Source: Promicromonospora sp. Populi (lineage in GTDB: Bacteria > Actinomycetota > Actinomycetes > Actinomycetales > Cellulomonadaceae). From it: a DNA stretch of 64,000 nucleotides. A program made the translations under genes and the position numbers. The notes below the pieces were generated by a model. It saw nothing but the letters and a program-made list of their open reading frames with translations, was not told the DNA's origin and did no database searches. The stretch spans positions 2,976,001-3,040,000 of the forward strand of contig NZ_CP163528.1 in NCBI RefSeq assembly GCF_041081105.1, read 5' to 3'. Shown piece after piece: positions 44,758 through 51,956 of the stretch. Positions within the stretch are counted from its first letter, which is position 1. The number at the start of each line of letters is the position of its first letter.

Positions 44758-45497
44758 TCCCACTCCCGCGTGACCTGTTGGACGTTCTCGGCGTCGGTCA
44801 CTAGCGACGTGCCCGGAACCGTTGACACCAGTGCGGCCGCGTCGTCATAGATGGTGAATTGATGCAGAGCGGGCGAGTTGACCTGCGAGGTCCACGGGAT
44901 GATGCCCAGCCGCAGGTGCGGGCGGTCCAGCTCGACCAGCAGCCGGTCGAGCTGCTCGACCATCACCTTCGGACCGCCCAGGTTCCAGCGCAGCGCACCC
45001 TCGGTGTGCACGGCGGCAATCTCACGCTTATCGCTACCGAGGATCAGTTGGCGGCGCATCCGGGACTCGACGAACTTGTCCACCTGCTCGGCCGGCACCT
45101 CGTCGCTCCACATCGCTCGGACGTAGGCCGGTGTCTGCATCAGTCCGATCACTCCGGACGGGCAGAAGTACCGGATGGAACTGGCAGAGTCTTCCTGCCG
45201 CCCGATGCGGTCCTGCAGCAACCAGCCGCCGCGCTGCAGCACGACCTTCGCCGACCACGCCTGAGCTTTCGCCTGGCGGGACTGCTCGACGAGCTGGGTG
45301 CGGACCTTGGCCGGCACGCCGTAGACCTCGGCGAGCCGTTCGGCGTCCTCCGGCGTCGGTGGGGTCTTACCGCGCTCGATGTTGGAGAGCTTGGCCTGAC
45401 TGATCCCAGCAGCCTTGGCAGCATTGACACCGGTGATCCCGGCGCCGGTGCGAAGTTCGCGCAGCGCCGCGGCGAGTGGGGGCAGGTCGGTGGTCAT
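44676..45497 (-). CDS. XRE family regulator with DUF5753 domain
   Basis: 273 residues. The N-terminal helix-turn-helix (about residues 8-65) has LRELRTGAGITGVNAAKAAGISQAKLSNIERGKTPPTPEDAERLAEVYG. The C-terminal DUF5753 domain has IRYFCPSGVIGLMQTPAYVRAMW and HLRLGIIPWTSQVNSPALHQFTIYD. This is the actinobacterial XRE-DUF5753 type, often paired with a small DUF397 protein; no DUF397 gene was found beside it. Targets unknown. Confidence 0.9.
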   Translation of the reverse strand: MTTDLPPLAAALRELRTGAGITGVNAAKAAGISQAKLSNIERGKTPPTPEDAERLAEVYGVPAKVRTQLVEQSRQAKAQAWSAKVVLQRGGWLLQDRIGRQEDSASSIRYFCPSGVIGLMQTPAYVRAMWSDEVPAEQVDKFVESRMRRQLILGSDKREIAAVHTEGALRWNLGGPKVMVEQLDRLLVELDRPHLRLGIIPWTSQVNSPALHQFTIYDDAAALVSTVPGTSLVTDAENVQQVTREWDHLERYVVWGENARPHLQRIRAEYAAL

Positions 45498-45701
45498 GAG
45501 CGCAGGATCTCAGGCATCTTCGGGTCCCCCTCTGACCGACGACTGATACACGACAACGCTACATCGATCACGTCTCAGATAGAATATTTGCGCCGGGATC
45601 GACAGTATCGTCACGCTCCCCGGATACCACAGTTCTGTGGCACTCACGCCTAGAACGCCTGCCTTGCTTGCGATTTACCGGCGGCGCAAGGTGCCAGGCG
45701 A

Positions 45702-46088
45702 TCAAGCGTCGGCCGTCCCCATCCGGTTAATGACCAGAGGCTTCAGGTCCGCGGGGATCTCCTCGATTCCCGGGCCGCCGCGCTCGAGCCACCGGCAAAG
45801 CCGCGCGCTTGGCTCGTCGCCGGCCAGGCGTTCGAACCACACCGGTTTGCCCACGGCGCTCCGCCCAGCGCTGCTCGGGCGCGCAACCACGACGTCTCCC
45901 CGCTCGCACTCGTCCAGGCACTCCGAGAGGGTCAGGTTGGCAATGCCGTCAGCCTCCAGCCGACGCAATCTGGCAAGCTGCCCGCCCGGCTCGGCGTCAT
46001 TCTTACCCAGCGTCTCCCCCACGCAGAGGCTGCAGGCCGTGACTCCGGGGATCGACGCGGCCGAGCGGTTCGGTGAAGTCTCGAGCAC
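45702..46088 (-). CDS. (2Fe-2S) ferredoxin-like thioredoxin-fold protein
   Basis: 128 residues from the GTG at 46088. The cysteine pattern CSLCVGET near the N-terminus and LTLSECLDECERGDVVVARPS in the middle matches the thioredoxin-like 2Fe-2S ferredoxin family common in actinobacteria, with the conserved PVWFERLAGDEPSARLCRWLERGGPG end. The GTG lies exactly six bases after TAGTAT (minus strand, 46095-46100), so it is probably leaderless. A CsoR-like palindrome overlaps this promoter, which suggests copper control. Confidence 0.78.
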   Translation of the reverse strand: MLETSPNRSAASIPGVTACSLCVGETLGKNDAEPGGQLARLRRLEADGIANLTLSECLDECERGDVVVARPSSAGRSAVGKPVWFERLAGDEPSARLCRWLERGGPGIEEIPADLKPLVINRMGTADA

Positions 46089-46094
46089 CCCGGG

Positions 46095-46117
46095 ATACTA
46101 CCCCCTATGGGTATGCG
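46095..46117. promoter_or_regulatory. CsoR-like operator over a leaderless promoter
   Basis: TACCCCCTATGGGTA (46099-46113) is an approximate inverted repeat of the TACCC-N-GGGTA kind bound by CsoR-family copper sensors. It overlaps the TAGTAT -10 element (46095-46100, minus strand) of the ferredoxin-like gene. No csoR gene is in the window. Confidence 0.5.
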
Positions 46118-46118
46118 G

Positions 46119-46313
46119 TCAGTCCGTCGACGGTGGCTGACGGCTCATTCCTAAACCGACGCGACGACCACCACGGACTCTGGCATCCCTCTCGTCACGG
46201 TGCCGTGTGAGGGCCGTGACCACGAAGAGGATCACGAGCACCAGGACGACCGCGCCTACGGATACGGCGAGCGGTGTCGGGATCCCGATCACCGTGGTCG
46301 CGTGGGTGTGCAT
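46119..46313 (-). CDS. Small single-helix membrane protein
   Basis: 64 residues from the ATG at 46313: a short His-containing N-terminus (MHTHATTVIGIPTP), one hydrophobic helix (LAVSVGAVVLVLVILFVVTAL) and a long basic tail (RHRDERDARVRGGRRVGLGMSR). No ribosome site stands out. It lies in line between the NlpC/P60 gene and the ferredoxin-like gene on the same strand. Function unknown. Confidence 0.5.
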   Translation of the reverse strand: MHTHATTVIGIPTPLAVSVGAVVLVLVILFVVTALTRHRDERDARVRGGRRVGLGMSRQPPSTD

Positions 46314-46416
46314 GGGGTCTCATCTCAAGAGGTACCAAGGTGTCCGATCGGCAGCAGGGAGCCGACCGGTGGGAGCGTGAGGGGCGGGCGGGCGCCCGCC
46401 CCTCACGCGAGCCAGA

Positions 46417-47253
46417 TCAGCCGACGCGGATGAACGTCGGGTTGGACTGCCAGATCTGCGTGTACCGGACCGTCTTGCCCGGGACCGGGGCCTCGATCTG
46501 CATGCCGTCGCCGGCGTAGATCGCGATGTGCCCGGGCGACCAGATCAGGTCGCCCGGCTTCGCGTCGGACCAGGCCACTTCCGGTCCGGCGTACCGCTGC
46601 TCGGACGAGGTCCGCGGCAGGTTGATGCCGACCTGGGCGTACACGTAGGACGTGAACCCGGAGCAGTCCATCCCTGCGGGAGTAGACCCGCCCCACAGAT
46701 AGGGCACCCCGAGGTACCGCATCCCGATCGACACCACCGCGGAACCAGCCGCCGAGGCGGGGAGGTCCACGGCGGCAGCGGCCTCGGCCGCCTCCGCGGC
46801 GGCTGCTTCGGCCTCCGCCGCCGCTTCGGCCTCTGCCTCGGCGGCGAGCTGCGCCTGGTACTCCTCGTTCTCTGCGGCGGAGACGACCGAGACGGCCACC
46901 CTCTCGACCTTGAGCTCGGCGTCGGTGGCGACGGTCACCACGGGTGCGGCGGCGACTGATTCCTTGGCCTGGGTGGTCAGGGCGTTGAGGTCGGCCGAGT
47001 TGAGCGCGCCGTTGACCGGCTTGCCGGCCAGCGATGTGCTGGCCAGCTCGCTGGCCGGTGCGGCCTGAGCGGGTGCGGCCACCAGGGAAAGCAGCACGCC
47101 GGAACCGGCTGCGGCTACCACAGCGGTACGGCTGGCGAACGTGGTGGCCTGCTCGGTGGCGGCTCGGGCGGCGTCGGCCAGGAAGGGGCGGCGTGCCGCC
47201 CGATGACGACCACGACCGCGCACGGTCGGGTTGGGGTTGAAGCTGGGCTCCAT
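46417..47253 (-). CDS. Secreted NlpC/P60 peptidoglycan endopeptidase
   Basis: 278 residues from the ATG at 47253. A basic N-terminus and a hydrophobic signal (VVAAAGSGVLLSLVAAPAQAAPA) are followed by a spacer with an Ala/Glu-rich stretch (about residues 130-165). The C-terminal NlpC/P60 domain has the catalytic C197 in AGMDCSGFTSYVY and the His in SPGHIAIYAG. It should cut peptide stems in the cell wall. Gene order suggests an envelope-maintenance unit with its neighbours. Confidence 0.9.
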   Translation of the reverse strand: MEPSFNPNPTVRGRGRHRAARRPFLADAARAATEQATTFASRTAVVAAAGSGVLLSLVAAPAQAAPASELASTSLAGKPVNGALNSADLNALTTQAKESVAAAPVVTVATDAELKVERVAVSVVSAAENEEYQAQLAAEAEAEAAAEAEAAAAEAAEAAAAVDLPASAAGSAVVSIGMRYLGVPYLWGGSTPAGMDCSGFTSYVYAQVGINLPRTSSEQRYAGPEVAWSDAKPGDLIWSPGHIAIYAGDGMQIEAPVPGKTVRYTQIWQSNPTFIRVG

Positions 47254-47361
47254 GAGAGCTGGGACCTTTCGGATCGGAGTAGAACCACACGCGCGGCCCG
47301 GTTCGGGCGCGCGAAAACCGGCCGACACCCATGTGGGGTTGTGTCGACAGGATGTGGTGGT

Positions 47362-47793
47362 CTACGTCCGGGAGATGCCTAGCGCATGCAGCGACGGCGC
47401 GGCCGCAGCGGCCACGCCCGACGGCACCCGCAGGACGTGATGCGCCGTGTCGGGGACCAGCCATTGCAGCGCGAGGCCCGGTGCCTCGGCCAGGTCCGTG
47501 GAAGGCGACAGCGTCCGGTCATACCGGGCCGTCAGCGTGCGATCTTCCGAGCAGTCGAACGGGTCCTCGCCGTCGTGGTGACCAGGTGCCACCTCAGCGA
47601 CCCGGTCTGGTGCGCCCACCGCGGCTACCATCGCGGGCTGCTCGACGTCGCTGTGACCTGCCTCGTCCAGGTGGACGCTGCACAGGACCTGCACGCCGAG
47701 GACGGTCAGCACGAGGAACATGACCGTCAGCACACCCGCGAATCCTCGCCGAGGATCGGCGAGCAGGGAACTGATGCGGCGGGTCAGGTTCAT
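47362..47793 (-). CDS. DUF6153-like membrane protein, second copy
   Basis: 143 residues from the ATG at 47793. One N-terminal helix (GFAGVLTVMFLVLTVLGVQVLCSVHL), an acidic His/Asp-rich middle and a C-terminal APSLHALGISRT, the same ending as the protein at 43306. It lacks the tandem repeat and the Cys-rich part. The metal role is inferred from His/Asp content and neighbours. Confidence 0.62.
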   Translation of the reverse strand: MNLTRRISSLLADPRRGFAGVLTVMFLVLTVLGVQVLCSVHLDEAGHSDVEQPAMVAAVGAPDRVAEVAPGHHDGEDPFDCSEDRTLTARYDRTLSPSTDLAEAPGLALQWLVPDTAHHVLRVPSGVAAAAAPSLHALGISRT

Positions 47794-47860
47794 GGCGAGC
47801 CCAAGAGTAACGGTATGGACACGGTGCCCGGCAAACCTGCGCGGTAATCGCTGCGGAGAA

Positions 47861-48388
47861 TCAGGAGGTCGTGCTGCTGAGCACTCGCGCCGCGACCTCA
47901 GCACCGATGGCCATCCCCCATGCCCGGGCGCGGTCGAGCTCGCCGCCGACCAGAGGACCAGTGACACCGGCCACCCGGAAGCTCGTGGGACCGGAGACGA
48001 GGGGGTAACCCAAGCGGTCCAGCCGACGGCTCACCGCACGCGCCGCAGAACCGCTGGCCCGCGAGATCGCCCTGGTGTCGAACGCTGCCGCCTCGGTGGT
48101 GGTCATCAGGCCAGGTAGGGCCCCGAGCCACTCACGGATACCTCGCTCACGCGAGATGATCGCTGAGGATCGCCCTGCGGCATCACGCCGGGTCGAGGGC
48201 CAGGACATGCTGAAGGCGTGGGTCGGCCCACCGACGACCAGCAGGCCGACATCCCGGGGCACCGCGTCCGGCGCCACACCCACCTCGAGGATGTCGGTGT
48301 GCATCGCCGTCTTGATCCCCTCCCCGATCGCCTGGGCGATCGCCTGGGTGCTGCCGAACATGGACTCATAGACCACGAGTGCACGCAT
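47861..48388 (-). CDS. Flavodoxin-domain protein
   Basis: 175 residues. The FMN phosphate loop VVYESMFGSTQAIAQAIGEGI is at the start and a second flavin loop at VVGGPTHAFSMS. The rest differs from short electron-transfer flavodoxins and resembles actinobacterial flavodoxin/nitric-oxide-synthase-like proteins. Likely a redox partner. Divergent from the universal stress protein, and the 270-bp gap with two DosR-like boxes may serve both genes. Confidence 0.85.
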   Translation of the reverse strand: MRALVVYESMFGSTQAIAQAIGEGIKTAMHTDILEVGVAPDAVPRDVGLLVVGGPTHAFSMSWPSTRRDAAGRSSAIISRERGIREWLGALPGLMTTTEAAAFDTRAISRASGSAARAVSRRLDRLGYPLVSGPTSFRVAGVTGPLVGGELDRARAWGMAIGAEVAARVLSSTTS

Positions 48389-48470
48389 CGCTGTTACCTC
48401 CAGAGGTTTGGTACTCCCACAGTCCTCCTCGGGCGCGCTCTGGCGTCAGGGCCGTGCGCCCCCGGCCTAC

Positions 48471-48573
48471 GGGACCTTCGTCCCCCGCCCGCTGGAGGGG
48501 CCACGGTGAGCCGGACGTCCGCCCTGGACGCGGACGCCTGCCGGGCCACAGCGGCATGCGGGACGTTGGTCCC
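48471..48573. promoter_or_regulatory. Pair of DosR-like boxes between flavodoxin and USP genes
   Basis: GGGACCTTCGTCCC (48471-48484) and GGGACGTTGGTCCC (48560-48573) are 14-bp inverted repeats of the GGGAC-N4-GTCCC kind bound by DosR/DevR hypoxia regulators. The second is about 86 bp before the USP start. The same two sequences (one reversed) recur before the other USP gene at 61802 and 61926. The rest of the 270-bp gap has no gene. Confidence 0.75.
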
Positions 48574-48658
48574 GGCACCCAGGGCCGCCGGACTCTGCCC
48601 CACCCACCAGGCGGCTGGTGTTCTGGTGGTACGGGCACGACCACCACAGGGGGATGAC

Positions 48659-49600
48659 ATGAACAGCACGTGGTACCGCGGCATCGCCGTCGGGGTCGAC
48701 GGATCGGAGGAGAGCCTGGCCGCGCTGGACTGGGCGGCACACGCCACCGACCTGCACGGGGCCCGCCTCACGGTCGTGGCAACCTACCCCGTACCAGCCA
48801 CGCTCGCCCCCTGGGACGGCGACCTCGCCAGCAGTGCGCAAGAAGGAGCGCGTTGCGCCGCCCAGGCGGCGCGTGCCCGGCTCGGCCAGCAACGTCCCGG
48901 CGACCGGGACGTCGAGATGATCGTTCAGCCCGGGTCAGCCGCCCACGCGCTCAGCCAGCGGTCCACGACCTGCGACCTGGTAGTGGTCGGACGACGCGGC
49001 CTGAGCACGCTCGATCGCGCACTGCTCGGCTCCACCTCGTCCGCGCTGGCCGCGTCCGCCCCTGGGGCGGTAGCCGTGGTCCCAGCCGGCGCGACCACCG
49101 GGAACCCCAGCCGGATCCGGGTAAGGGTAGGACGCGATGACGGACCAGACCCGCTGGGTGCCGCGTTCGCCGAGGCGGCAGTACGCGGCTGTCCGCTAGA
49201 AGTGCTGCACGTGACGAGCAGCGGCCCGACTTCCTCGGTACTACCCCACATGGACCCGGTCGGGGGCACTTGGCGTGCGGTAGCCGCTGCGGACCTGGCC
49301 GACCAGGTGGCCAGGTGGGCGGAACAGTACCCGCAGGTCACCTACACCATGGCCATCCGGCACGGAGACCCTGTCTCCATGGTGCTCCACGAGCTGACCC
49401 CGGACGACCTCGTCATCGTCGGCGGACGCCGACACCCGCCGACCCTGGGCCGCGTGCTGCACAGCGTTCCCGACGCGGTCCTCCGGGCCGCACCGTGCCC
49501 CGTCGTGATGGTGCACGCACCGGCATCCGGTCACCTGATGACCAGCCGCCGGGCGAGTTTGGCAACTTGGAAGGTCCTCGATGGATTTAGCAAATGCTAA
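48659..49600 (+). CDS. Universal stress protein, two UspA domains
   Basis: 313 residues from the ATG at 48659. Two UspA domains in tandem: the first (about residues 8-140) opens GIAVGVDGSEESLAALDWAA and ends with the ATP-binding-type loop VVVGRRGLSTLDRALLGSTSSAL; the second ends DDLVIVGGRRHPPTLGRVLHSVPDAVLRAAPCPVVMVH. Such dimers-in-one-chain are typical of the actinobacterial dormancy regulon. DosR-like boxes lie upstream. A close paralogue is at 62016. Its stop codon lies in the operator of the arsR-like gene. Confidence 0.9.
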   Translation: MNSTWYRGIAVGVDGSEESLAALDWAAHATDLHGARLTVVATYPVPATLAPWDGDLASSAQEGARCAAQAARARLGQQRPGDRDVEMIVQPGSAAHALSQRSTTCDLVVVGRRGLSTLDRALLGSTSSALAASAPGAVAVVPAGATTGNPSRIRVRVGRDDGPDPLGAAFAEAAVRGCPLEVLHVTSSGPTSSVLPHMDPVGGTWRAVAAADLADQVARWAEQYPQVTYTMAIRHGDPVSMVLHELTPDDLVIVGGRRHPPTLGRVLHSVPDAVLRAAPCPVVMVHAPASGHLMTSRRASLATWKVLDGFSKC

Positions 49601-49603
49601 AAT
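49586..49603 (+). promoter_or_regulatory. ArsR operator and leaderless promoter
   Basis: TTTAGCAAATGCTAAA (49586-49601) has 7-bp arms around AA. The right arm includes a TAAAAT -10 element (49598-49603) that lies six bases before the GTG at 49610. The palindrome also carries the stop codon of the USP gene. Probably self-regulation by the ArsR protein. Confidence 0.75.
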
Positions 49604-49609
49604 CATCTG

Positions 49610-50068
49610 GTGGACACACAGCCCCTCTATGCGATCAAGGCGAAGCTCTTCAAGAGCCTGGCCCATCCCGTACGGATCCAGGTGCTTGAGGTTCTCGCGG
49701 CGGACCCCGGCCTGGCAGCGCCGGTCTCGCGCCTGCTGGAGGTGACCGGCACCGAACCGTCCGCGCTCTCCCAGCATCTCGGGGTCCTCAAGCGTGTGGG
49801 AGTCGTCGAGTCCACCCGCTCGGGCAACGCCGTGCAGTACCAGCTGGCTGAGCCACTCGTCGCGGAGCTGCTCGTGGTCGCGCGCGCATTCTTGTTGGGG
49901 CACCTGGCCGGCCTCGACGCCGACGACAGCCGGCTCGTGGCCGCACGCCATCTGCCCGCCCTGCCCGGGGCGAGCGCCCGGGCCGTCCTTGAAGCGGCCC
50001 TCGCCGAGACGGCGCGGAACGAGACGGCGCCGATCGAGGCCGCTCCGATCGAGCTGGCGGAGCGGTGA
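49610..50068 (+). CDS. ArsR family regulator of the SulP transporter
   Basis: 152 residues from a GTG that is probably the first codon of a leaderless mRNA. Winged helix with KAKLFKSLAHPVRIQVLEVLAADPG and the recognition helix TEPSALSQHLGVLKRVGVVESTRSGNAVQY. No Cys pair of the metal-sensing kind, so it probably senses something other than a heavy metal. The stop overlaps the start of SulP, so the two form one operon. An operator-like palindrome sits on the promoter. Confidence 0.87.
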   Translation: MDTQPLYAIKAKLFKSLAHPVRIQVLEVLAADPGLAAPVSRLLEVTGTEPSALSQHLGVLKRVGVVESTRSGNAVQYQLAEPLVAELLVVARAFLLGHLAGLDADDSRLVAARHLPALPGASARAVLEAALAETARNETAPIEAAPIELAER

Positions 50069-51783
50069 CCGTCCGCGGCGCGCTTGCCCGGCTGGACGTG
50101 CGTGACCTGCTCCCCCGGCGCGATGACTACGATCTGCGGCCTCGAACGATCGGGGCCGACCTGCTCGCAGGGCTGACCGTGGGCGTCGTCGCGCTACCGC
50201 TCGCGCTGGCGTTCGGCGTGAGCTCCGGCGTGGGCCCGGCCGCGGGCCTGGTCACCGCTGTCATCGCCGGGGTTGTCGCGGCGGTGTTCGGCGGCTCCCG
50301 GTTCCAGGTCTCCGGCCCGACCGGCGCGATGGCCGTCATCCTCGCCCCGATCGTCGCCGACCACGGACTCGCCTCCGTCGCCCTGGTCACCGGGCTCGGC
50401 GGGCTGATCGTGCTGATAGCCGGGCTGCTGCGGCTGGGGCGGACGGTCGCGTTCATCCCATGGCCGGTGGTCGAGGGGTTCACCCTCGGGATCGCTGCGA
50501 TCATCTTCCTCCAGCAGGTCCCTGCCGCCGTCGGCCAGGACGCCGCCGCCGGCGGCAACACACTGCTGACCGCGGTACGCGCGATCGCGGACGCGGCCAG
50601 CGCCCTCGACACTCTTGCCCTGGACGCGACCACCCTCTGGTCGCTCGCGATCGTCGCGCTGGTCGCCGCGATCATGCTCGTCCTGCCCCGCCTGCACGCC
50701 GCGATACCCGTCTCCCTGGTGGCTGTCGTGGTCGCCACCGCGCTCGCCGAGACCACCGGCGCGCCGGTCACCCGCATCGGGACCCTGCCCGATACCCTCC
50801 CCGCCCCGGTCCTGCCCGGCGTCAGTGGCACCGGGCTGGGCGACCTGCTGGGCGCGGCCGTCGCGATCGCGGCCCTGGCCGCGATCGAGTCGCTGCTGTC
50901 CGCGCGCGTCGCCGCGTCGATGGCACCAGGGGGCTCGATCTACGAACCCGACCGTGAGCTGGTCGGACAAGGACTCGCCTCGATCGCGTCCGGCCTGTTC
51001 GGCGGCATGCCCGCCACCGGAGCGATCGCCCGCACCGCGGTCAACGTACGCTCCGGAGCCCGCACCCGCCTGGCCGCCGTCATACACGCGGTGGTGATCC
51101 TCGCCGTGATCTACCTGGCCACCGGACCCGTGGGGCACATCCCGCTGGCCGCACTGGCCGGCGTGCTCATAGTGACCTCGTTCCGCATGATCAGCGCCGG
51201 CACCATCCGGTCCGTGCTGCGCTCGACCCGGTCCGATGCCGCCACGTTCCTCGTCACAGCCGTCATCACCGTGGCGTTCGACCTGATCGAAGCCGTGCAG
51301 ATCGGGCTCGTCGTCGCGGCGTTCTTCGCGCTGCGACGTCTGGCCCGCGCCTCGTCCGTGCACCGCGAGCCGCTGCCCGGCGTAGCGCACCGGGGCGACG
51401 AGCACATCGCGCTCTTCCGGCTGGACGGCGCAATGTTCTTCGGAGCCTCCGACCGGATCCTGGGCGAGGTCACCGACGCCTCGGTACGCGAGAACGTCCT
51501 GGTCGTCATCCTGCGCCTGTCCCAGCTAGGCATGGTCGACGCCACCGGAGCACGAGCCCTCGCCGAGCTCGTCACCACGCTCGAACAGCGCGGCATCACG
51601 GTGCTGGTCAAGGGCGTACAACCTCGGCACCGCAAACTCATGACCACCGTCGGCGTGCTCGACGAGCTACGGCACGAGAACCACCTGTTCAACACTCTCG
51701 AGGACGCCGTCACACACGCCCGCTCCCACGTGCAGCGCGCCGCCCAAGGCATCGACATCCCACAGCTCGACGGACGACGCTGA
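50065..51783 (+). CDS. SulP family anion transporter (SLC26-like)
   Basis: 572 residues, GTG overlapping the arsR stop. N-terminal membrane domain with about 12-14 helices, opening DLLAGLTVGVVALPLALAFGVSSGVGPAAGLVTAVIAG and including FQVSGPTGAMAVI; a C-terminal STAS domain (about residues 440-560) with VILRLSQLGMVDATGARALAELV. The family transports sulfate, bicarbonate or other anions; which one is unclear. Control by a non-metal ArsR is unusual for sulfate uptake and would also suit bicarbonate. Confidence 0.9.
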   Translation: MTVRGALARLDVRDLLPRRDDYDLRPRTIGADLLAGLTVGVVALPLALAFGVSSGVGPAAGLVTAVIAGVVAAVFGGSRFQVSGPTGAMAVILAPIVADHGLASVALVTGLGGLIVLIAGLLRLGRTVAFIPWPVVEGFTLGIAAIIFLQQVPAAVGQDAAAGGNTLLTAVRAIADAASALDTLALDATTLWSLAIVALVAAIMLVLPRLHAAIPVSLVAVVVATALAETTGAPVTRIGTLPDTLPAPVLPGVSGTGLGDLLGAAVAIAALAAIESLLSARVAASMAPGGSIYEPDRELVGQGLASIASGLFGGMPATGAIARTAVNVRSGARTRLAAVIHAVVILAVIYLATGPVGHIPLAALAGVLIVTSFRMISAGTIRSVLRSTRSDAATFLVTAVITVAFDLIEAVQIGLVVAAFFALRRLARASSVHREPLPGVAHRGDEHIALFRLDGAMFFGASDRILGEVTDASVRENVLVVILRLSQLGMVDATGARALAELVTTLEQRGITVLVKGVQPRHRKLMTTVGVLDELRHENHLFNTLEDAVTHARSHVQRAAQGIDIPQLDGRR

Positions 51784-51883
51784 CGGGGTGTTGGCGGCAA
51801 GGCCACCAACAGCGTCCTCCTGCTGCAGCGCAGCGACCGGGATTAGCTCCGCCCTTGACACGCCATCGGTCGACCAGCATCCT

Positions 51884-51929
51884 ACTTTTGCATGCATAGC
51901 GGCAAAAGTCGGATGGTTGTCGCTATAAA
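51884..51929 (+). promoter_or_regulatory. Inverted repeat and promoter of the secreted TIM-barrel gene
   Basis: ACTTTTGC (51884-51891) and GCAAAAGT (51902-51909) are 8-bp arms around a 10-nt spacer; a TATAAA -10 element follows at 51924-51929. The spacing would suit a dimeric repressor that shuts the gene off. Confidence 0.55.
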
Positions 51930-51956
51930 TCGACAGAGTCGTCAATCGGAGCATCC

